From an uncultured Bacteroidales bacterium (GTDB taxonomy: Bacteria > Bacteroidota > Bacteroidia > Bacteroidales > UBA932): 64,000 bases of DNA. The notes under the pieces were generated by a model that had not been told where the DNA came from, searched no databases, and saw only the letters and a list, made by a program, of their open reading frames with translations. Every line of letters starts with the position of its first letter. Within the stretch, counting starts at the first letter, position 1. The DNA lies in assembly GCA_900319855.1 (NCBI GenBank), contig ONQC01000009.1:1-64000 (forward strand), written 5' to 3'. Shown here piece by piece: positions 18,873-30,563 of this stretch. A program made the position numbers and the translations under genes.

Positions 18873-19535
18873 ATGACGAAACTGATCATCTTCGACCTGG
18901 ACGGGACGCTGCTGGATACAGTAGAGGACCTGGGAAACGCCACCAACCACGCGCTCCGCACCCTCGGCTATCCCGAGCATCCCATGGACGCCTACAAGAT
19001 CTTCTGCGGAAGGGGCATCTACAACCTCTTCCGGGCCGCCCTGCCCCCGCAGGAAAACAACGAAGAGAACGTCGCCCGGATGGCCGCCCTCTTCCTGCCC
19101 TGGTATGATGCCCACATCTGCGACCGCACCCGGCCCTACCCCGGCATCATGGACATGATGGACCGCCTCCACCAGGCCGGCATCCGCTTCGCCCTCGCCT
19201 CCAACAAATACCAGGACGGCGCCGAGAAGCTGATCCGCATCTTCTTCGAAAAATACGGTTTCGTCATAGTCCTCGGCCAGCGCGAAGGCCAGCCCATCAA
19301 GCCCGACCCCGCCATCGTCCACCAGGCCATGGCCGCCGCCCCGGACGTAAAACTGGACGAAGTCCTTTACATCGGCGACACCAACACCGACATGCAGACC
19401 GGCCTCAATGCCGGTGTCCGCACGGTCGGTGTACTTTGGGGGTTCCGCACTCGCGAAGAACTCGCCGCCTACCACCCCTGGCGTATCGTTTCCAACGCCC
19501 GCGAGCTTACAGAAGCCATCCTCAATGAAACATAA
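18873..19535 (+). CDS. HAD-superfamily phosphatase, phosphoglycolate phosphatase-like
   Basis: 220-residue cytosolic hydrolase of the HAD subfamily I (Gph/PGP type). Motif I is FDLDGTLLDT at about 6-15 with the nucleophile Asp8 and the acid/base Asp10. Motif II is LASNKYQ near 108, and motif IV is GDTNTDM near 168-174. The cap domain lies between motifs I and II. It probably removes phosphate from 2-phosphoglycolate or a similar small metabolite; the substrate cannot be read from the sequence. The start is the MTKLIIFDLDGT methionine, set by the promoter; the longer frame from 18822 crosses that promoter. Its 3' end overlaps the first codons of the permease gene. Confidence 0.88.
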   Translation: MTKLIIFDLDGTLLDTVEDLGNATNHALRTLGYPEHPMDAYKIFCGRGIYNLFRAALPPQENNEENVARMAALFLPWYDAHICDRTRPYPGIMDMMDRLHQAGIRFALASNKYQDGAEKLIRIFFEKYGFVIVLGQREGQPIKPDPAIVHQAMAAAPDVKLDEVLYIGDTNTDMQTGLNAGVRTVGVLWGFRTREELAAYHPWRIVSNARELTEAILNET

Positions 19536-20691
19536 CATGGAACGCAGTACCGACAAACTCGCCCGGTACATCATGTACCTTGCCGGCGCAGCCGCCATCA
19601 TCGCGGCCTGCTGGTATTTCCGGACCGTCCTGGTCTACATTATCGCCGCTGCCGTCGTATCCCTGATCGGACGGCCCATCAAGAAGGTACTCAAGAAACT
19701 GACGATCAAAGGGAAAGCCCTGCCGGACTCCTTCCTGGCCGTCATGACCCTGCTGATCCTCCTGCTGATCTTTGTCGGTATCATCACCGAACTGGTCCCG
19801 GTCATCTACGGCATTGTCCAGAACATCTCCGCCAACATGCAGGCCGCCTCCTACAACTCGGCCGGCTTCGGAACCATGCTGGACAACTTCAACATCTGGA
19901 TGATCACCACCTTCCCCAACCTGGAACCCGACTTCTCCATCCAAGAATACGCCATCGGCTGGATCAAAGACACCTTCGACCTGGGCAGCATCACCTCCGT
20001 CGTCGGTTCCGTCGCCTCAACCATCGGCAACATCGGCATCGGCATCTTCTGCGTGGTCTTCATCAGCTTCTTCTTCATCAAAGACGACACCCTGTTCAGC
20101 AAGATCATCGCCGCCATCGTTCCGGACCGCATCGAACAGCAAGCCATCGCCGCCATCGGCAGCATCGAGCACCTGCTCTCCCGCTATTTCGTCGGCCTGA
20201 TCACCGAAATCCTCGGCGTCGCCCTGCTCAACTTCCTGGGCCTGCTGCTGATCGCCCGCCTCGGCTTCCCCGCCGCACTGGGCATCGCATTCATGACCGG
20301 ACTGCTCAACGTCATCCCCTATGTCGGTCCCTGGATCGGAGCCGGCATCGGCACCATCCTCGGCCTCGTCCTGAAATTCAGCAGCGCTGCGGCCGCCGGC
20401 GGAGACATCAACTGGCTGGTCATGCTCGCCATCCTCCTGGGCATCTTCGCCATCACGCAGATGGTGGACAACTTCCTGTACCAGCCCATCATCTACTCGA
20501 AGAGCATCAAGTCCCACCCGCTCGAAATCTTCATCGTCCTGATCATGGCCGGTCACATCGGCGGTATCTTCGGCATGCTCGTCGCCATCCCGGCCTATAC
20601 GGTCATCCGCGTGATCGCCATCGAGTTCTTCAGCCATGTCAAATCCATCAAACGGCTGACAGCCGCGACGGCCGAGCCTCCCAAAGAATAA
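19525..20691 (+). CDS. AI-2E family transporter/permease
   Basis: 388-residue membrane protein of the AI-2E (TqsA/YdiK/PerM) family with about eight hydrophobic spans, for example residues 14-45, 70-95, 150-180, 210-250, 270-300 and 320-350. It contains the family-typical GFPAALGIAFMTGLLNVIPYVGPWIG near 250-275. Some members export autoinducer-2 or act as ion antiporters; the substrate here is unknown. The start overlaps the HAD gene by 11 bases. ATG 19537, just after the HAD stop, is an equally good alternative. mtgA begins two bases after the stop. Confidence 0.88.
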   Translation: MKHNMERSTDKLARYIMYLAGAAAIIAACWYFRTVLVYIIAAAVVSLIGRPIKKVLKKLTIKGKALPDSFLAVMTLLILLLIFVGIITELVPVIYGIVQNISANMQAASYNSAGFGTMLDNFNIWMITTFPNLEPDFSIQEYAIGWIKDTFDLGSITSVVGSVASTIGNIGIGIFCVVFISFFFIKDDTLFSKIIAAIVPDRIEQQAIAAIGSIEHLLSRYFVGLITEILGVALLNFLGLLLIARLGFPAALGIAFMTGLLNVIPYVGPWIGAGIGTILGLVLKFSSAAAAGGDINWLVMLAILLGIFAITQMVDNFLYQPIIYSKSIKSHPLEIFIVLIMAGHIGGIFGMLVAIPAYTVIRVIAIEFFSHVKSIKRLTAATAEPPKE

Positions 20692-20693
20692 GC

Positions 20694-21398
20694 ATGGCTT
20701 CCCGCAATCCCCTCCTCCGTGTTCTCCGGTTCCTGCTGAAACTGATCGCCGCACTTGTGCTGCTGTCGGTCCTCTGGGTCGTCATCCACAAATGGGTCCC
20801 CGTGTGGGTCACCCCCCTGATGATCCAGCAATCCATCGCCCATGCAGGAGACAAGGACTACCATACCCAAAGCACCTGGAAATCCTTGGAGAAAATCTCT
20901 CCGGAAATGGCCAAGGCGGTGATTGCCAGTGAAGACCAAAAGTTCCTGGACCACGACGGATTCGACCGGAAAGAGATCCGGAATGCGCTGGAAGAGCGTC
21001 GGAAGGGAACCCGCATCCGGGGTGCCAGCACCATCAGCCAACAGACCGCCAAGAACGTATTTTGCTGGCCGTCAAGGTCTTGGTTCCGCAAAGGCGTGGA
21101 GGCATATTTCACCCTGCTGATCGAGAAGATCTGGGGAAAGGAACGGATTCTGGAAGTCTACCTGAACGTAGCGGAAATGGGAAACGGGATCTATGGTGCC
21201 GAAGCCGCCGCCCAGGCACATTTCGACCACGGGGCGGACAAACTGAGCCGGCGGGAAGCCTGTCTGATCGCCGCCTGCCTGCCCGAACCGCGCAAACGCA
21301 ATGCCGGCAGGCCCTCCAACTATGTCAGCCGGCGGGCCGGAGAAATCTCCCGGCAGATCAGCAATCTCGCTTTCCCGGATTGGATAACAGGGAAATAG
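20694..21398 (+). CDS. mtgA: Monofunctional peptidoglycan glycosyltransferase
   Basis: 234-residue GT51 enzyme that polymerises lipid II into glycan strands at the outer face of the inner membrane. It has a single N-terminal anchor (about 12-32), the GT51 motif ASEDQKFLDHDGFD with catalytic Glu80, and GASTISQQTAKNVF near 113-126. There is no transpeptidase domain, so it is the monofunctional form. It follows the permease by two bases. The stop lies three bases before the end of the convergent sialidase-fusion gene. Confidence 0.94.
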   Translation: MASRNPLLRVLRFLLKLIAALVLLSVLWVVIHKWVPVWVTPLMIQQSIAHAGDKDYHTQSTWKSLEKISPEMAKAVIASEDQKFLDHDGFDRKEIRNALEERRKGTRIRGASTISQQTAKNVFCWPSRSWFRKGVEAYFTLLIEKIWGKERILEVYLNVAEMGNGIYGAEAAAQAHFDHGADKLSRREACLIAACLPEPRKRNAGRPSNYVSRRAGEISRQISNLAFPDWITGK

Positions 21399-21401
21399 TT
21401 T

Positions 21402-23324
<1,923 letters not shown>

Positions 23325-23407
23325 GATTTATCTAATTTCGTATTTATCAATAAATTACAAAACACGCTCCCTGACAGGAGGGGGATCTTCTTGGGAAAGG
23401 CGGCAAT

Positions 23408-25411
23408 CTAATGGGAAACCGGGATGAAGGTAATCGCCTGACCGCCGCCCGGAGCCAACACGACCTCCAGGGTATCGTCATCCGTCACCTCACGTTCGGT
23501 GATGACATAAGCATAGGGATTGGTCTGCCAGTCGGTATCCGGCGCATCTGCGTAAATGGTTGCATGATAGCGGATCCCGGGCTGCAGGAAGTCCAGTTTC
23601 TCGGTCAGGGTCCGGCCGGAAGCATCCGTCGTTGCGCCATAGAAGAACCGGTCGCCGGAACGGCGGACGACAGAGATATATTCCCCGATCTCGCCCTGCA
23701 GGGCTTTCGACCAGTCGCAATCCGCATCGAAATCCCGGAAGAACTGGAAGGCCGGATGTCCCTCATAATTATCCACCAGGTCGCAGGCCATTTGAAGCGG
23801 GCTGTAGAGAACGACCCAGTTGGCGATCTGCTTGGCCAGGGTCGTGGGAACCCGGCATTCGGTCGCGGACAGGCCGTTCCAGACTTTGAGCCGCGGGTCA
23901 CCTTCGATGGAACGGTACTCGATATCAAAGACACCGGGCGTATAGTCCATCGGGCCGGCCAGCAAGCGGGTATAGGGCAGGATTTCATGATGGGCGGGAT
24001 CGATGCCGGTGCTCCAGGCATTCCACTCCATGCCGCGGGCACCTTCCCGGGTCATGAAATTCGGCCAGGTCCGGCGGATGCCCGTGGGCTTGATCGGCTC
24101 ATGGGCATCGATCATGATCTGCCGCGAAGCTGCCTCCTCAGCCACTTTCTGATAATGCCGTACGCCGTATTGGCTGTGGTGGTAATGGCCTGCCAGCAGC
24201 CAGCCCGCATAACCGGTCTTCAGGTAATGGATGCCATAGGAAGATGCCCAGTCCAGGGCCGTATCCAGCTGGCTTTCATAGTCCAGGACATTGCCGCCGG
24301 TTTCGTGGTGAAGGATATAGGCAACGCCTTTGGAATCGGCATACCGCAGAACCTCGTCGAAATCGAAATCCGGCGCCGGCTTCGTGAAATTGAACGATTC
24401 GCCATTTCCCCAGGTCTCCCAGCCGTCATTCCAGCCTTCGAAAAGCACACCGTCCACGTTGTTGGCTGCGGCGAAATCAATATACCGCTTGGCATTCTCC
24501 GTGGTGGCACCATGCCGGCCGTCATCGTACCAGGCCTCGATGCCCAGGTGCATCCCCCACCAGACGCCGACATATTTCGCCGGCTTGATCCAGGAGACGT
24601 CTTCGATGGCACAAGGTTCATTGAGGTTCAGGATCAGGGACGAATTGACCAGTCCGACCGCCTCCCGGGCGATCTGCACCGTCCGCCAGGAAGTCTGGAA
24701 CGTCTTGCCTACCAGCGCTTTGGTTCGGCGGTCCGACGGGCTGTCGCAAGCCAGGGCGGCGACATAGGAAGTACCTTCGCTCCGGCGTAGCGTCAGCTCC
24801 GGGAAATCATACAATGCGGCTTCATGGACGCTGGCATACAATCCGCCGTCCGTGCGGAACGTGAAAGGTGTATTGGCATTGTCCACATCAGACAGGCGCA
24901 TCTTCCGGTAGGGTTTTTCGTAGGACTCGAAATCCCCCACGATGGACCAGCTGTCGCCATCGGCGGCAAAATTGAATCCGGTCAATTCATCGGTAATCAC
25001 CGTGCTGTCGACAGGCAGGGAGTATTCATACCGGAAGCCCAGGCCATCATCGAAAACCCGGAAACGGAGCAGCAGGGCCACGCCGGAAGGATTCTCCAGT
25101 TCGACCGTCATCTCCTTGTGGCAGTCCTGCACCGTCTTGTTTTCTCCCCAGGGCTGCGTCCAGGTCTGATTGGCATGGGAATGCCGGACCTTCCGTACCG
25201 TGAATCCGCTGCCAAGATCCTGTCCATCCGCTTCCATTCCCAGGCGGGAAGGAAGGATGAAAGGAGATCCGTCGACGGAAACCCGGTAAGAGGGAACGCC
25301 ATTCTCACAGGAGAAATCCAACTGGATACGACCATCCGGAGACATCAGGGAAGGTTTCGGGCTGCAGGCCGCCAGACAAAGCGCAGCCAGCCACACAAAG
25401 CATTTTTTCAT
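23408..25411 (-). CDS. GH97 glycoside hydrolase (SusB-like alpha-glucosidase)
   Basis: 667-residue lipoprotein (lipobox AACS, Cys near 16) of GH97, with an N-terminal beta-sandwich (about 20-280), a catalytic TIM barrel (about 285-570) and a C-terminal beta domain. Landmarks are VLFEGWNDGWE, YILHHETGGNV, DAHEPIKPTGIRRT and GARGMEWN. The glutamates in HHETGG, HEPIKPTG and MEWN correspond by motif to the set used by inverting SusB-type enzymes rather than the retaining Asp type; this is from memory of the family, not an alignment. It probably acts on alpha-glucosides at the cell surface or in the periplasm. No SusC/SusD pair is adjacent. It sits 15 bases after recX. Confidence 0.92.
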   Translation of the reverse strand: MKKCFVWLAALCLAACSPKPSLMSPDGRIQLDFSCENGVPSYRVSVDGSPFILPSRLGMEADGQDLGSGFTVRKVRHSHANQTWTQPWGENKTVQDCHKEMTVELENPSGVALLLRFRVFDDGLGFRYEYSLPVDSTVITDELTGFNFAADGDSWSIVGDFESYEKPYRKMRLSDVDNANTPFTFRTDGGLYASVHEAALYDFPELTLRRSEGTSYVAALACDSPSDRRTKALVGKTFQTSWRTVQIAREAVGLVNSSLILNLNEPCAIEDVSWIKPAKYVGVWWGMHLGIEAWYDDGRHGATTENAKRYIDFAAANNVDGVLFEGWNDGWETWGNGESFNFTKPAPDFDFDEVLRYADSKGVAYILHHETGGNVLDYESQLDTALDWASSYGIHYLKTGYAGWLLAGHYHHSQYGVRHYQKVAEEAASRQIMIDAHEPIKPTGIRRTWPNFMTREGARGMEWNAWSTGIDPAHHEILPYTRLLAGPMDYTPGVFDIEYRSIEGDPRLKVWNGLSATECRVPTTLAKQIANWVVLYSPLQMACDLVDNYEGHPAFQFFRDFDADCDWSKALQGEIGEYISVVRRSGDRFFYGATTDASGRTLTEKLDFLQPGIRYHATIYADAPDTDWQTNPYAYVITEREVTDDDTLEVVLAPGGGQAITFIPVSH

Positions 25412-25426
25412 GTTTACGACAGGTTC

Positions 25427-25891
25427 TTATTCTCCCTTCGCGATCCGTTTTACCAGATCTTGCAAGGCATTGTATTCATATCCGCGCCCCAGGCCGAACT
25501 TGAGCAGTTTCAGTTTGCCCTCGGGATCCTCCGCCAGCGTCTTCCACTTCGCACGAAGGACCGTTTCCATTTTCCGGTCCGCCGCCGCTCCGTCAATTTC
25601 CTCGAGCGCCTGACGGATGGTATCGCGGTCTATTCCCTTGGCTGAGAGCGCATAGCTGATTTTCACCGGGCCCCAGCCCGTCAGGGAGGCCTTCTCCCGG
25701 GCAAAGGCGGACGCATACCGTAGGTCGTCGACAAACTGATCTGCCACCAGACTGGCAACGACCGTCTCGGCTCCGGCCACATCGCCTTCCAGGGCCTTCA
25801 AGGCTTTCTGACGCACATCCGCCCGGCAATACTCGCGCCGGGCACATTGGGCCTGAAGCCGGTTCAATATCTGTAACAATCTCTCTTCCAT
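25427..25891 (-). CDS. recX: Regulatory protein RecX
   Basis: 154-residue cytosolic helical-repeat protein that binds RecA filaments and limits their activity. Three RecX-type three-helix repeats are seen, with QFVDDLRYASAFAREK and GPVKISYALSAKGIDRDTIRQAL as family landmarks. It lies 3.6 kb from recA on the opposite strand, not next to it. The start ATG 25891 leaves a four-base gap to the patatin gene; a longer form from 25915 would overlap that gene. Confidence 0.88.
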   Translation of the reverse strand: MEERLLQILNRLQAQCARREYCRADVRQKALKALEGDVAGAETVVASLVADQFVDDLRYASAFAREKASLTGWGPVKISYALSAKGIDRDTIRQALEEIDGAAADRKMETVLRAKWKTLAEDPEGKLKLLKFGLGRGYEYNALQDLVKRIAKGE

Positions 25892-25895
25892 AGCT

Positions 25896-28280
25896 TTAAA
25901 AATCAAATCCCACACTCAGATAGGCTCCCAGACGGTGGACGCGGTCCGACCAATGGACATTCAGCCGGATGGGTCCGAGAATCGAATTATAGGCATACTC
26001 CAGGCCAAATCCGGACATGGTGGACAACGACTCATTGTAAAAGACATCGCGCAATTGGCCGGCTTCCACCCCGACATTGGCAATGGCCGTCAGATAGTTG
26101 TTCCGGGCCAGCTTGAAGCGCAGGTCCGCCCGGGCGATTCCGATGACATTGGAAACCTGCACCGCATTGTTGATGCCAATGAACGGCAACTGCTGGTCCA
26201 GGTAACGTCCGGCCATGCTGCCGCCGACCGTATTGAGGTACGGGAGCGGGATATCGTCCCCGATCAGAATCCGGCCGCTGAACGAAGGCAGGAAGGAAAG
26301 GAAGTCCGTAATGGGAACCGCAGCCTTGGTATCAAACTGGATGGCATGGAAATCCTCAATCCCGTCCTTGAAGTTGGTGAACACCCAGGAATAGTCCACG
26401 CCTGCCGAGAACCCGGCGGTCGGGAAATAGCCATTGTCAAAGGTATCAGCCCGGCCCCTGAAGAAAGCGGACACATAATGGTTGTGTACATCGGGATCAT
26501 AACTGGACAGCACCCGGTCGGACATCACCGAATTGATCAGGTAATAGTCGTCCCGGAGACCCAGGTTGAGATCGAAACGTTTCCACTGCAGGTTGGACAG
26601 GAAGGCCTCCTCCCGGAGATTATGGTAGACGATCTTGAAGCGGCTGTCACCGACGCTGAACTGATTGCGGTCCACATACCGGTACCGGGCGGTCAGGTTG
26701 AGGGTCGGGCCCCGCTTGGTCCGGTAGTAGTAATGCAAGGAAGCCGCCGGATTGGTGCCAACCTTCCCTTCAATATCCAGGGCAGAGCCCTGCAGGCTGT
26801 GGACGTTGATGCCCACGTTCAGCAAGACCGACACAATCTCTTCCGTATCCAGGCGCGCACCAAGCCCCAGGTGGTGGATCGGCCCTCGTTTACAGTTGAT
26901 CCTCAAGCGGTAAGGCGCTTCCTCCCCCAGGAGTTCATAGGTTACGTAATCGAAGGCCTTGGTCCCGAAGATGGTCGCTACGGCATGTTCGATTTCCGCC
27001 TTGCCGATTTCGCTTCCCAAAGAGCGGCGCACCTTTTCCATCAGGTATACGCTCTCACGGTCATCCACGCCGGTGATTTCCACACCGTCAATCCGTACCT
27101 TCTCGCGCGAAAGGTCGACGGCCGTCCGGCCGCTCCGGGAGGGTCTGGGGGCGTCGCCGAGGAAATGCTTGATGACGGCCAGGTTCTCCGCCTGTTTCTC
27201 GGCGGCCTTGTAACCGCGCGCGATCAGCGTGTCGATGGCAGCCCGGTTGAAACTCAACAGGCCGTAACCTTCGATGTCAGGCCGGATGGTCACCTCGGTG
27301 TTGGTCACGTTTTCCTCATAGGAATCCCGCCCGAGCATGTCGATACCGGATTGAATGATATCCAGTAAATTGTTGATTTCCCCGTAGTTATACGAAGCTG
27401 CGGAGATATCCACGCCGATGATGAAATCCGCGCCCAGTTCCCGGGCCAGCGCCGTGGGATAATTGTCCCGCATCGCCCCGTCGGTCAGGATCATGCCGTC
27501 GGAACGGACCGGCGTGAACAGGCCGGGGATGGACATGGTCGACCGGAGGGCCGTGTTGAGCTGCCCTTTCTCCCAGACCTTCGCCGTACCGGACACCAGG
27601 TCCGAGGCCACACAGGCGAACGGGATCGGCAGTTCGGCGAAATTCCGCTCATCCTGATAGCCGACCGTCAGGGAACTGATGACATTCCCGACATTCTGTC
27701 CGTACACAATACCGGCCGGCAAACTGCCCACCAGGTTGTCCCGGAACAGGCCGGAGGCCGTTTCCCCGTCTTCCGCTCCGAGATGGATCTCGTCATACCG
27801 GTTCCGGACTCCGGAAAAACGCTGCTGGTCTTCCCGCTGTTCCTGGAAAACGTCCGAAGAGTAAAAAAACGGGAACGAGAGGACATACCGCTCCTTGTAT
27901 TTGTTTTCCGCGTACGAAATGTACTCGCGGGGGACTTTATCGCTCAGGGCCATGCCCCAGTCCATGTTCCGCATGATCGAGTCCAGCTGCTGCGCCGGGT
28001 AGCCCAGCGCATACAGGCCGCCCATCAGGCCGCCGATGCTGGTGCCGACCACCAGGTCGACCGGCATGCCGATGGATTCCAGGTAGTGCAGCACACCGAT
28101 ATGGGCCGCCCCCTTCGCACCACCGCCGCTGAGGACCAGGGCCACGGTCGGACGGTCGCGGTGGATGTCATCCATGCGGGCCCGGATGGCCGCCGTCGCC
28201 TCCGGATCCAGCCGGTATTGCTGGGCCCCGAGGGGAAGGAGCACCCCCATCAGGATGAGTATGAGAAACAAACGTTTCAT
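25896..28280 (-). CDS. Patatin-like phospholipase with Omp85-type barrel (type Vd)
   Basis: 794-residue outer-membrane protein: signal peptide (1-20), patatin phospholipase A domain (about 45-310), POTRA-like segment (about 330-410) and C-terminal 16-strand Omp85/surface-antigen barrel (about 420-794). The oxyanion motif is SGGGAKG at 51-57, the nucleophile Ser81 is in GTSIG, and the dyad Asp is in TDGAMRDN near 267. The layout matches the PlpD/FplA type Vd secretion family, in which the barrel displays or anchors the lipase. It ends in VGFDF, with the C-terminal Phe typical of barrel proteins. Its start overlaps the rlmN stop (ATGA). Confidence 0.9.
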   Translation of the reverse strand: MKRLFLILILMGVLLPLGAQQYRLDPEATAAIRARMDDIHRDRPTVALVLSGGGAKGAAHIGVLHYLESIGMPVDLVVGTSIGGLMGGLYALGYPAQQLDSIMRNMDWGMALSDKVPREYISYAENKYKERYVLSFPFFYSSDVFQEQREDQQRFSGVRNRYDEIHLGAEDGETASGLFRDNLVGSLPAGIVYGQNVGNVISSLTVGYQDERNFAELPIPFACVASDLVSGTAKVWEKGQLNTALRSTMSIPGLFTPVRSDGMILTDGAMRDNYPTALARELGADFIIGVDISAASYNYGEINNLLDIIQSGIDMLGRDSYEENVTNTEVTIRPDIEGYGLLSFNRAAIDTLIARGYKAAEKQAENLAVIKHFLGDAPRPSRSGRTAVDLSREKVRIDGVEITGVDDRESVYLMEKVRRSLGSEIGKAEIEHAVATIFGTKAFDYVTYELLGEEAPYRLRINCKRGPIHHLGLGARLDTEEIVSVLLNVGINVHSLQGSALDIEGKVGTNPAASLHYYYRTKRGPTLNLTARYRYVDRNQFSVGDSRFKIVYHNLREEAFLSNLQWKRFDLNLGLRDDYYLINSVMSDRVLSSYDPDVHNHYVSAFFRGRADTFDNGYFPTAGFSAGVDYSWVFTNFKDGIEDFHAIQFDTKAAVPITDFLSFLPSFSGRILIGDDIPLPYLNTVGGSMAGRYLDQQLPFIGINNAVQVSNVIGIARADLRFKLARNNYLTAIANVGVEAGQLRDVFYNESLSTMSGFGLEYAYNSILGPIRLNVHWSDRVHRLGAYLSVGFDF

Positions 28281-29350
28281 GACCGATCGTTTTCGTGCTC
28301 GCCGGCCAACATGCCGCAGGCCGCGTAAATATCTTCACCGCGGGAGGCACGGATCGTAGCCGTAATCCCGGCGCGGGTCAGCCGGTCCCGGAACAGTTCC
28401 ATCGAGCCGTCATGGGACGTCTCATACGGGAAATCCGGAATCTTGTGGAACCGGATCAGGTTGACCCGGCATTCCAGTCCCCGCAGCATCCGGACCAGGG
28501 CGTCAGCGTGGCGCTTGTCGTCATTCAGTCCGGAGAACATCGTATATTCGAAACTGACCCGGCGCTGGCCGGTAAAATCATACTGCCGGATCAGGGCCAG
28601 AACTTCTTCCAGCGGATAGACTTGCTGGACGGGCATCAGGCCCAGGCGCTCGTCGCCGAAAGGATCGTGCAGGCTGATGGCCAGATGGCAGCGGGTTTCA
28701 TCCAGGAAACGGCGGAGATTCGGCAGAACGCCGATCGAGGAAAGGGTGATGCGTTTCGGACTCCAGCCGAAACCCCAGTCCGCGGTCAGGATGTCGATGG
28801 CCCGTTTGACATTCTCATAATTGTCGAGCGGTTCGCCCATCCCCATGAACACGACGTTCGTCAGGTCATCGGACTCGGCGACACTGAGCAGCTGGTTCAG
28901 GATGTCCCCGGCGGAAAGGTGGCCATGGAAACCCTGGCGGCCGGTCATGCAGAACTTGCACCCCATCTTGCAGCCCGCTTGGGAAGAGACGCAAAGGGTC
29001 CGGCGGTCTTCATCGGGAATCATCACCGCCTCGATGGAACTGTCTTCCCGATGCGGATCCGTATCAGCCCGGTTCAGTCCGTGCAGGTGCGAACAGGACA
29101 CGGGAAACAGGTATTTCTTCGTCCCGTCTTTCGAACACTGCAGGTCCGTCCAAGTCCTGCGCCCCACTTCGTACCGTTCCGAAAGCCGCTCCCGACCCGC
29201 CTTGGACAGGTTGGTCATCGCCTCGATATCAAGGACTTTCTTCTGGTAGAGCCACTGGGCGACCTGCTTCCCGGCAAAAGCGGGAAGTCCGTTTTCCAGG
29301 GCGATGGTTTTCAGTTCTTCGGGGGTCTTTCCCAGCAGGACGGTCTTCAT
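28277..29350 (-). CDS. rlmN: Dual-specificity 23S rRNA/tRNA adenine-C2 methyltransferase RlmN
   Basis: 357-residue radical-SAM methyltransferase that methylates C2 of A2503 in 23S rRNA and A37 in certain tRNAs. The iron-sulfur cluster motif CKMGCKFC places Cys127, Cys131 and Cys134. The GMGEP SAM-binding motif is near 176, and the second catalytic cysteine is in AACGML near 347. An insertion rich in charged residues at about 86-104 distinguishes it from the E. coli protein. It is the first gene of the minus operon that continues with the patatin protein, recX, GH97 and the sialidase fusion. Confidence 0.95.
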   Translation of the reverse strand: MKTVLLGKTPEELKTIALENGLPAFAGKQVAQWLYQKKVLDIEAMTNLSKAGRERLSERYEVGRRTWTDLQCSKDGTKKYLFPVSCSHLHGLNRADTDPHREDSSIEAVMIPDEDRRTLCVSSQAGCKMGCKFCMTGRQGFHGHLSAGDILNQLLSVAESDDLTNVVFMGMGEPLDNYENVKRAIDILTADWGFGWSPKRITLSSIGVLPNLRRFLDETRCHLAISLHDPFGDERLGLMPVQQVYPLEEVLALIRQYDFTGQRRVSFEYTMFSGLNDDKRHADALVRMLRGLECRVNLIRFHKIPDFPYETSHDGSMELFRDRLTRAGITATIRASRGEDIYAACGMLAGEHENDRS

Positions 29351-29375
29351 GCAAAAACAGTTTTTTCCAAGTATG

Positions 29376-29383
29376 CAAAATTA
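29376..29383 (-). promoter_or_regulatory. -7 element of rlmN
   Basis: The minus strand reads TAATTTTG, matching TAnnTTTG, 25 bases before the rlmN start. A second similar box (TAATTTTTG) lies just upstream on the same strand. Confidence 0.6.
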
Positions 29384-29417
29384 CGCAAAAATTATTTCAG
29401 AATGCTGGCTTTTTTGA

Positions 29418-29425
29418 TAACTTTG
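29418..29425 (+). promoter_or_regulatory. -7 element of recA
   Basis: TAACTTTG matches TAnnTTTG, about 55 bases before the recA start. The leader contains a hairpin CCGCCC/GGGCGG near 29436-29452. No LexA-like palindrome was recognised. Confidence 0.6.
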
Positions 29426-29480
29426 CGATGGTCGCCGCCCACGACGGGCGGTGCCGTAAACTTAATATGTAAAATGTAAC

Positions 29481-30509
29481 ATGGCGAAAGAAGCAGTACA
29501 GGACAGTGCCGCCGCCAATGCCGGAAAACTGAAGGCATTGCAGGCGACGATCGACAAGATCGAGAAAGATTTCGGGAAAGGGACGATCATGAAGCTGGGG
29601 GATCAGCCGCAATACGATGTCCAGGTCATCCCGAGCGGATCCGTGGCCCTCGACCACGCGCTCGGAATCGGCGGATATCCGCGCGGCCGGATTATCGAAA
29701 TCTACGGTCCCGAATCCAGCGGTAAGACAACCCTCGCCATCCATGCCATCGCCCAGGCACAGAAACAAGGCGGCATCGCCGCCATGATCGATGCTGAGCA
29801 TGCTTTTGACAGGACCTATGCCAAGGCCCTCGGCGTCGACCTCGACACCCTCCTCATTTCCCAGCCGGACAACGGCGAACAGGCCCTCGAAATTGCGGAC
29901 AACCTGATCCGCAGCGGGGCTATCGACATCATCGTCATCGACTCCGTCGCGGCCCTGACGCCGAAGGCCGAGATCGAAGGCGAGATGGGCGACAACAAGG
30001 TCGGCCTCCAGGCCCGCCTGATGAGCCAGGCCCTCCGCAAACTGACGGCCAACATCAGCAAGACCAACACTTGCTGCATCTTCATCAACCAGCTGCGTGA
30101 GAAGATCGGCGTCATGTTCGGCAACCCGGAGACGACCACCGGCGGTAACGCGCTGAAGTTCTATGCCTCCGTCCGCATCGACGTGCGCCGCACCACCCAG
30201 ATCAAGGATGGAGACGAAGCCCTCGGCAACCGCACCCGCGTCAAGGTCGTCAAGAACAAGATGGCCCCGCCGTTCAAGAAAGCCGAATTCGACATCGTCT
30301 ATGGCGAAGGCATCTCCCACAGCGGCGAAGTCCTCGACCTGGCCGTCGAACTGGACATCGTCAAGAAGAGCGGTTCCTGGTTCAGCTACAACGACCAGAA
30401 GCTCGCCCAGGGCCGCGAAGCGACCAAGCAGCTCCTGACCGACAACGCCGAGCTCTGCGACGAGATCGAGGCCAAGATCCGCGCGGCCATGAGCCAGATG
30501 CACGACTAA
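29481..30509 (+). CDS. recA: Recombinase RecA
   Basis: 342-residue DNA-strand-exchange ATPase central to homologous recombination. Walker [10 protein letters not shown] lies at 76-84, Walker B is [10 protein letters not shown] near 150, and the DNA-binding loop 2 region is [17 protein letters not shown] near 213-229. The usual MAW element is replaced by the [26 protein letters not shown] start normal for the family. Length and motifs are ordinary. A terminator follows at 30532. Confidence 0.99.
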   Translation: MAKEAVQDSAAANAGKLKALQATIDKIEKDFGKGTIMKLGDQPQYDVQVIPSGSVALDHALGIGGYPRGRIIEIYGPESSGKTTLAIHAIAQAQKQGGIAAMIDAEHAFDRTYAKALGVDLDTLLISQPDNGEQALEIADNLIRSGAIDIIVIDSVAALTPKAEIEGEMGDNKVGLQARLMSQALRKLTANISKTNTCCIFINQLREKIGVMFGNPETTTGGNALKFYASVRIDVRRTTQIKDGDEALGNRTRVKVVKNKMAPPFKKAEFDIVYGEGISHSGEVLDLAVELDIVKKSGSWFSYNDQKLAQGREATKQLLTDNAELCDEIEAKIRAAMSQMHD

Positions 30510-30531
30510 GGCCTTGTTTTCCTGAAAGCTG

Positions 30532-30563
30532 CCGCCGACCCGCTTCCCGGGCCGGCGGTTTTT
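30532..30563 (+). terminator. Terminator after recA
   Basis: GC-rich stem (CCGCC...GGCGG with an inner CCCG/CGGG) and a five-base loop, followed by TTTTT. It ends recA transcription just before the 3' end of the convergent helix-hairpin-helix gene. Confidence 0.85.
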